DNA from: Hypomesus transpacificus
Taxonomy: Eukaryota; Chordata; Actinopteri; Osmeriformes; Osmeridae
DNA: 64,000 nt
Direction of reading: 5' to 3'
NCBI RefSeq assembly: GCF_021917145.1
Contig: NC_061062.1
Coordinates: 3,801,466 to 3,865,465, forward strand
Below, piece by piece: positions 63,011 to 64,000 of this stretch (positions are counted from its first letter, which is position 1; every line of letters begins with the position of its first letter). The position numbers and the translations under genes are program-made. The notes under the pieces were generated by a model, which saw only the letters and a program-made list of their open reading frames with translations, searched no databases and was not told where the DNA came from.

Positions 63011-64000
63011 CAGGGTACTTGACCTGAGTGTTGATAGCAGCAGCAGGGAAAGCCACACTGCTGGGATAGTTAATAGCATCCTTTTCTCCTCCACTACTTG
63101 TGTCCCTCTACTGCTCCCTCGCTCTGCGTGTGTCCCCCTCACCGACCGACGCCACACGCCACTAATGCCATCCTGTCGCCACGACAACTAATCCCCTCGC
63201 TCTTTGCGAACTAGTGGGAGAGAGAGAGGCGAGGATAAAAACTGCCCGTTGCCACGGCTCTGCCCTGCTGTAGACCTGCTGGAAGAGCTCTGCTGATGAA
63301 CATTGTGGTTAACGGCTTCTCAAGAAGAAGAACGCGTCTGCAGAGAGACTGAGTGAGACGGAAACTGAAGAGACAGAATGTTGCGGAGGAGAGGAGGAAA
63401 GGAGGAGGACAGGAAAGCAAAAGAGGAGAGGAGAAGGAAAGGAAAGCAAAGGAAGAGAGGAGGGGAGGAGAATAGCCTCTTTTGTGTATTACCAGAAACT
63501 CATTTTCCCTGCTGATGAAAAGGCAGAGGGGAGAAGTGCTTGTGCCCTCCCTCCCCCCCTCCCCTCCCCTCCCCCATCTCTCTCTCTCTCCCCCTCCTGC
63601 CGTGTGCCTCATTGTCACCATGCTCCTCTCTCGCTCCTCTGTCGCTTCCTCGCAGGGCGCAGGCACATTGCCAGGCAGGAGACGAGGGAAGGAGAGCTTG
63701 TTAGCACATTAGATGTGAGGGGGCGCTCGGCTTGTCTCTGGGTTCGGCGCTGCGTGGAGCCAGAGAGGCCAGGAACACTCTCTGGTAGTGTGTTAAATTA
63801 CCACGATGAGCTTGTTACTGCTTACAGGCCACAGATTGATCTCTCCTGCATTTTCTTTTCTTCATCCCCCCCACCGCACACACATATCCTATCTCCTTAC
63901 TCTCTGTAGCCAGACCAGTTCACAGAGTGGCAGAGACGCAAAGAGAGAGACAGAGGATAGTAGCAGGTAGGTGATCTCCAAACCTCTACAGGGATACGTT

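Larger units (their letters stand above)
60416..64000 (-). other. ralgapa1 intron, no exon recognised
   Basis: No further RALGAPA1 exon could be recognised up to the window end. The region holds tandem repeats (listed separately), TG runs near 61918, 62078 and 62190, and a pyrimidine-rich/GA-rich zone around 63360-63600. Open frames here lack recognisable similarity. The next upstream exon must lie beyond 64000 or be too short to identify by eye. Confidence 0.6.

Overview
The window is teleost fish genomic DNA. It holds split vertebrate genes with GT-AG introns, fish-type SINE, Tc1/mariner and hAT-like elements, and many micro- and minisatellites. Nine protein genes are recognised from translated exons whose splice phases close. 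Their neighbourhood matches two blocks of human chromosome 14: MIA2-FBXO33 (14q21.1) and FAM177A1-PPP2R3C-PRORP-PSMA6-NFKBIA-INSM2-RALGAPA1 (14q13.2). No prokaryotic, viral or CRISPR feature was seen.

Layout. 1-14.7 kb (+): the 3' part of mia2 (TANGO1-like / cTAGE5), including a very large luminal exon with about 142 copies of a 15-bp coding repeat, an alternative first exon, coiled-coil exons and a proline-rich tail. 15.4-22.5 kb (-): fbxo33 with a probable 4.3-kb 3'UTR, tail-to-tail with mia2. 23.35-25.0 kb (+): fam177a1. 26.16-29.68 kb (-): ppp2r3c, head-to-head with prorp (30.05-37.42 kb, +) across a 375-bp shared promoter carrying two perfect CRE palindromes. 37.9-40.1 kb (+): psma6, with one GC-AG intron. 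40.38-42.58 kb: a hAT-like MITE and a full-length Tc1-like transposon with an uninterrupted transposase. 44.16-46.26 kb (-): nfkbia, with three kappaB-type sites upstream. 46.3-52.6 kb: intergenic DNA with repeats, two MITE-like elements and a possible conserved element. 52.6-54.2 kb (+): intronless insm2-type zinc-finger gene. 54.8-64 kb (-): 3'UTR and last coding exons of ralgapa1, then intron rich in tandem repeats.

The genes are mostly housekeeping or signalling genes that do not form one pathway: ER-exit cargo receptor, F-box adaptor, PP2A B'' subunit, mitochondrial RNase P nuclease, proteasome alpha subunit, NF-kB inhibitor, SNAG repressor and RalGAP subunit. One functional link is that IkB-alpha, encoded by nfkbia, is degraded by the proteasome, of which psma6 is a subunit.

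Points most worth a second look: (1) the roughly 710-residue REAAE-type helix-forming repeat in the MIA2 luminal region; (2) three apparent +1 shifts in C-rich runs of the MIA2 proline-rich exons that sum to three and leave the frame open; (3) minisatellites that begin at 5' splice sites, one made of 12 acceptor|donor junctions; (4) a candidate ralgapa1 mini-exon that would switch the frame of the last exon; (5) the paired CREs. No wholly new multi-gene system was found.
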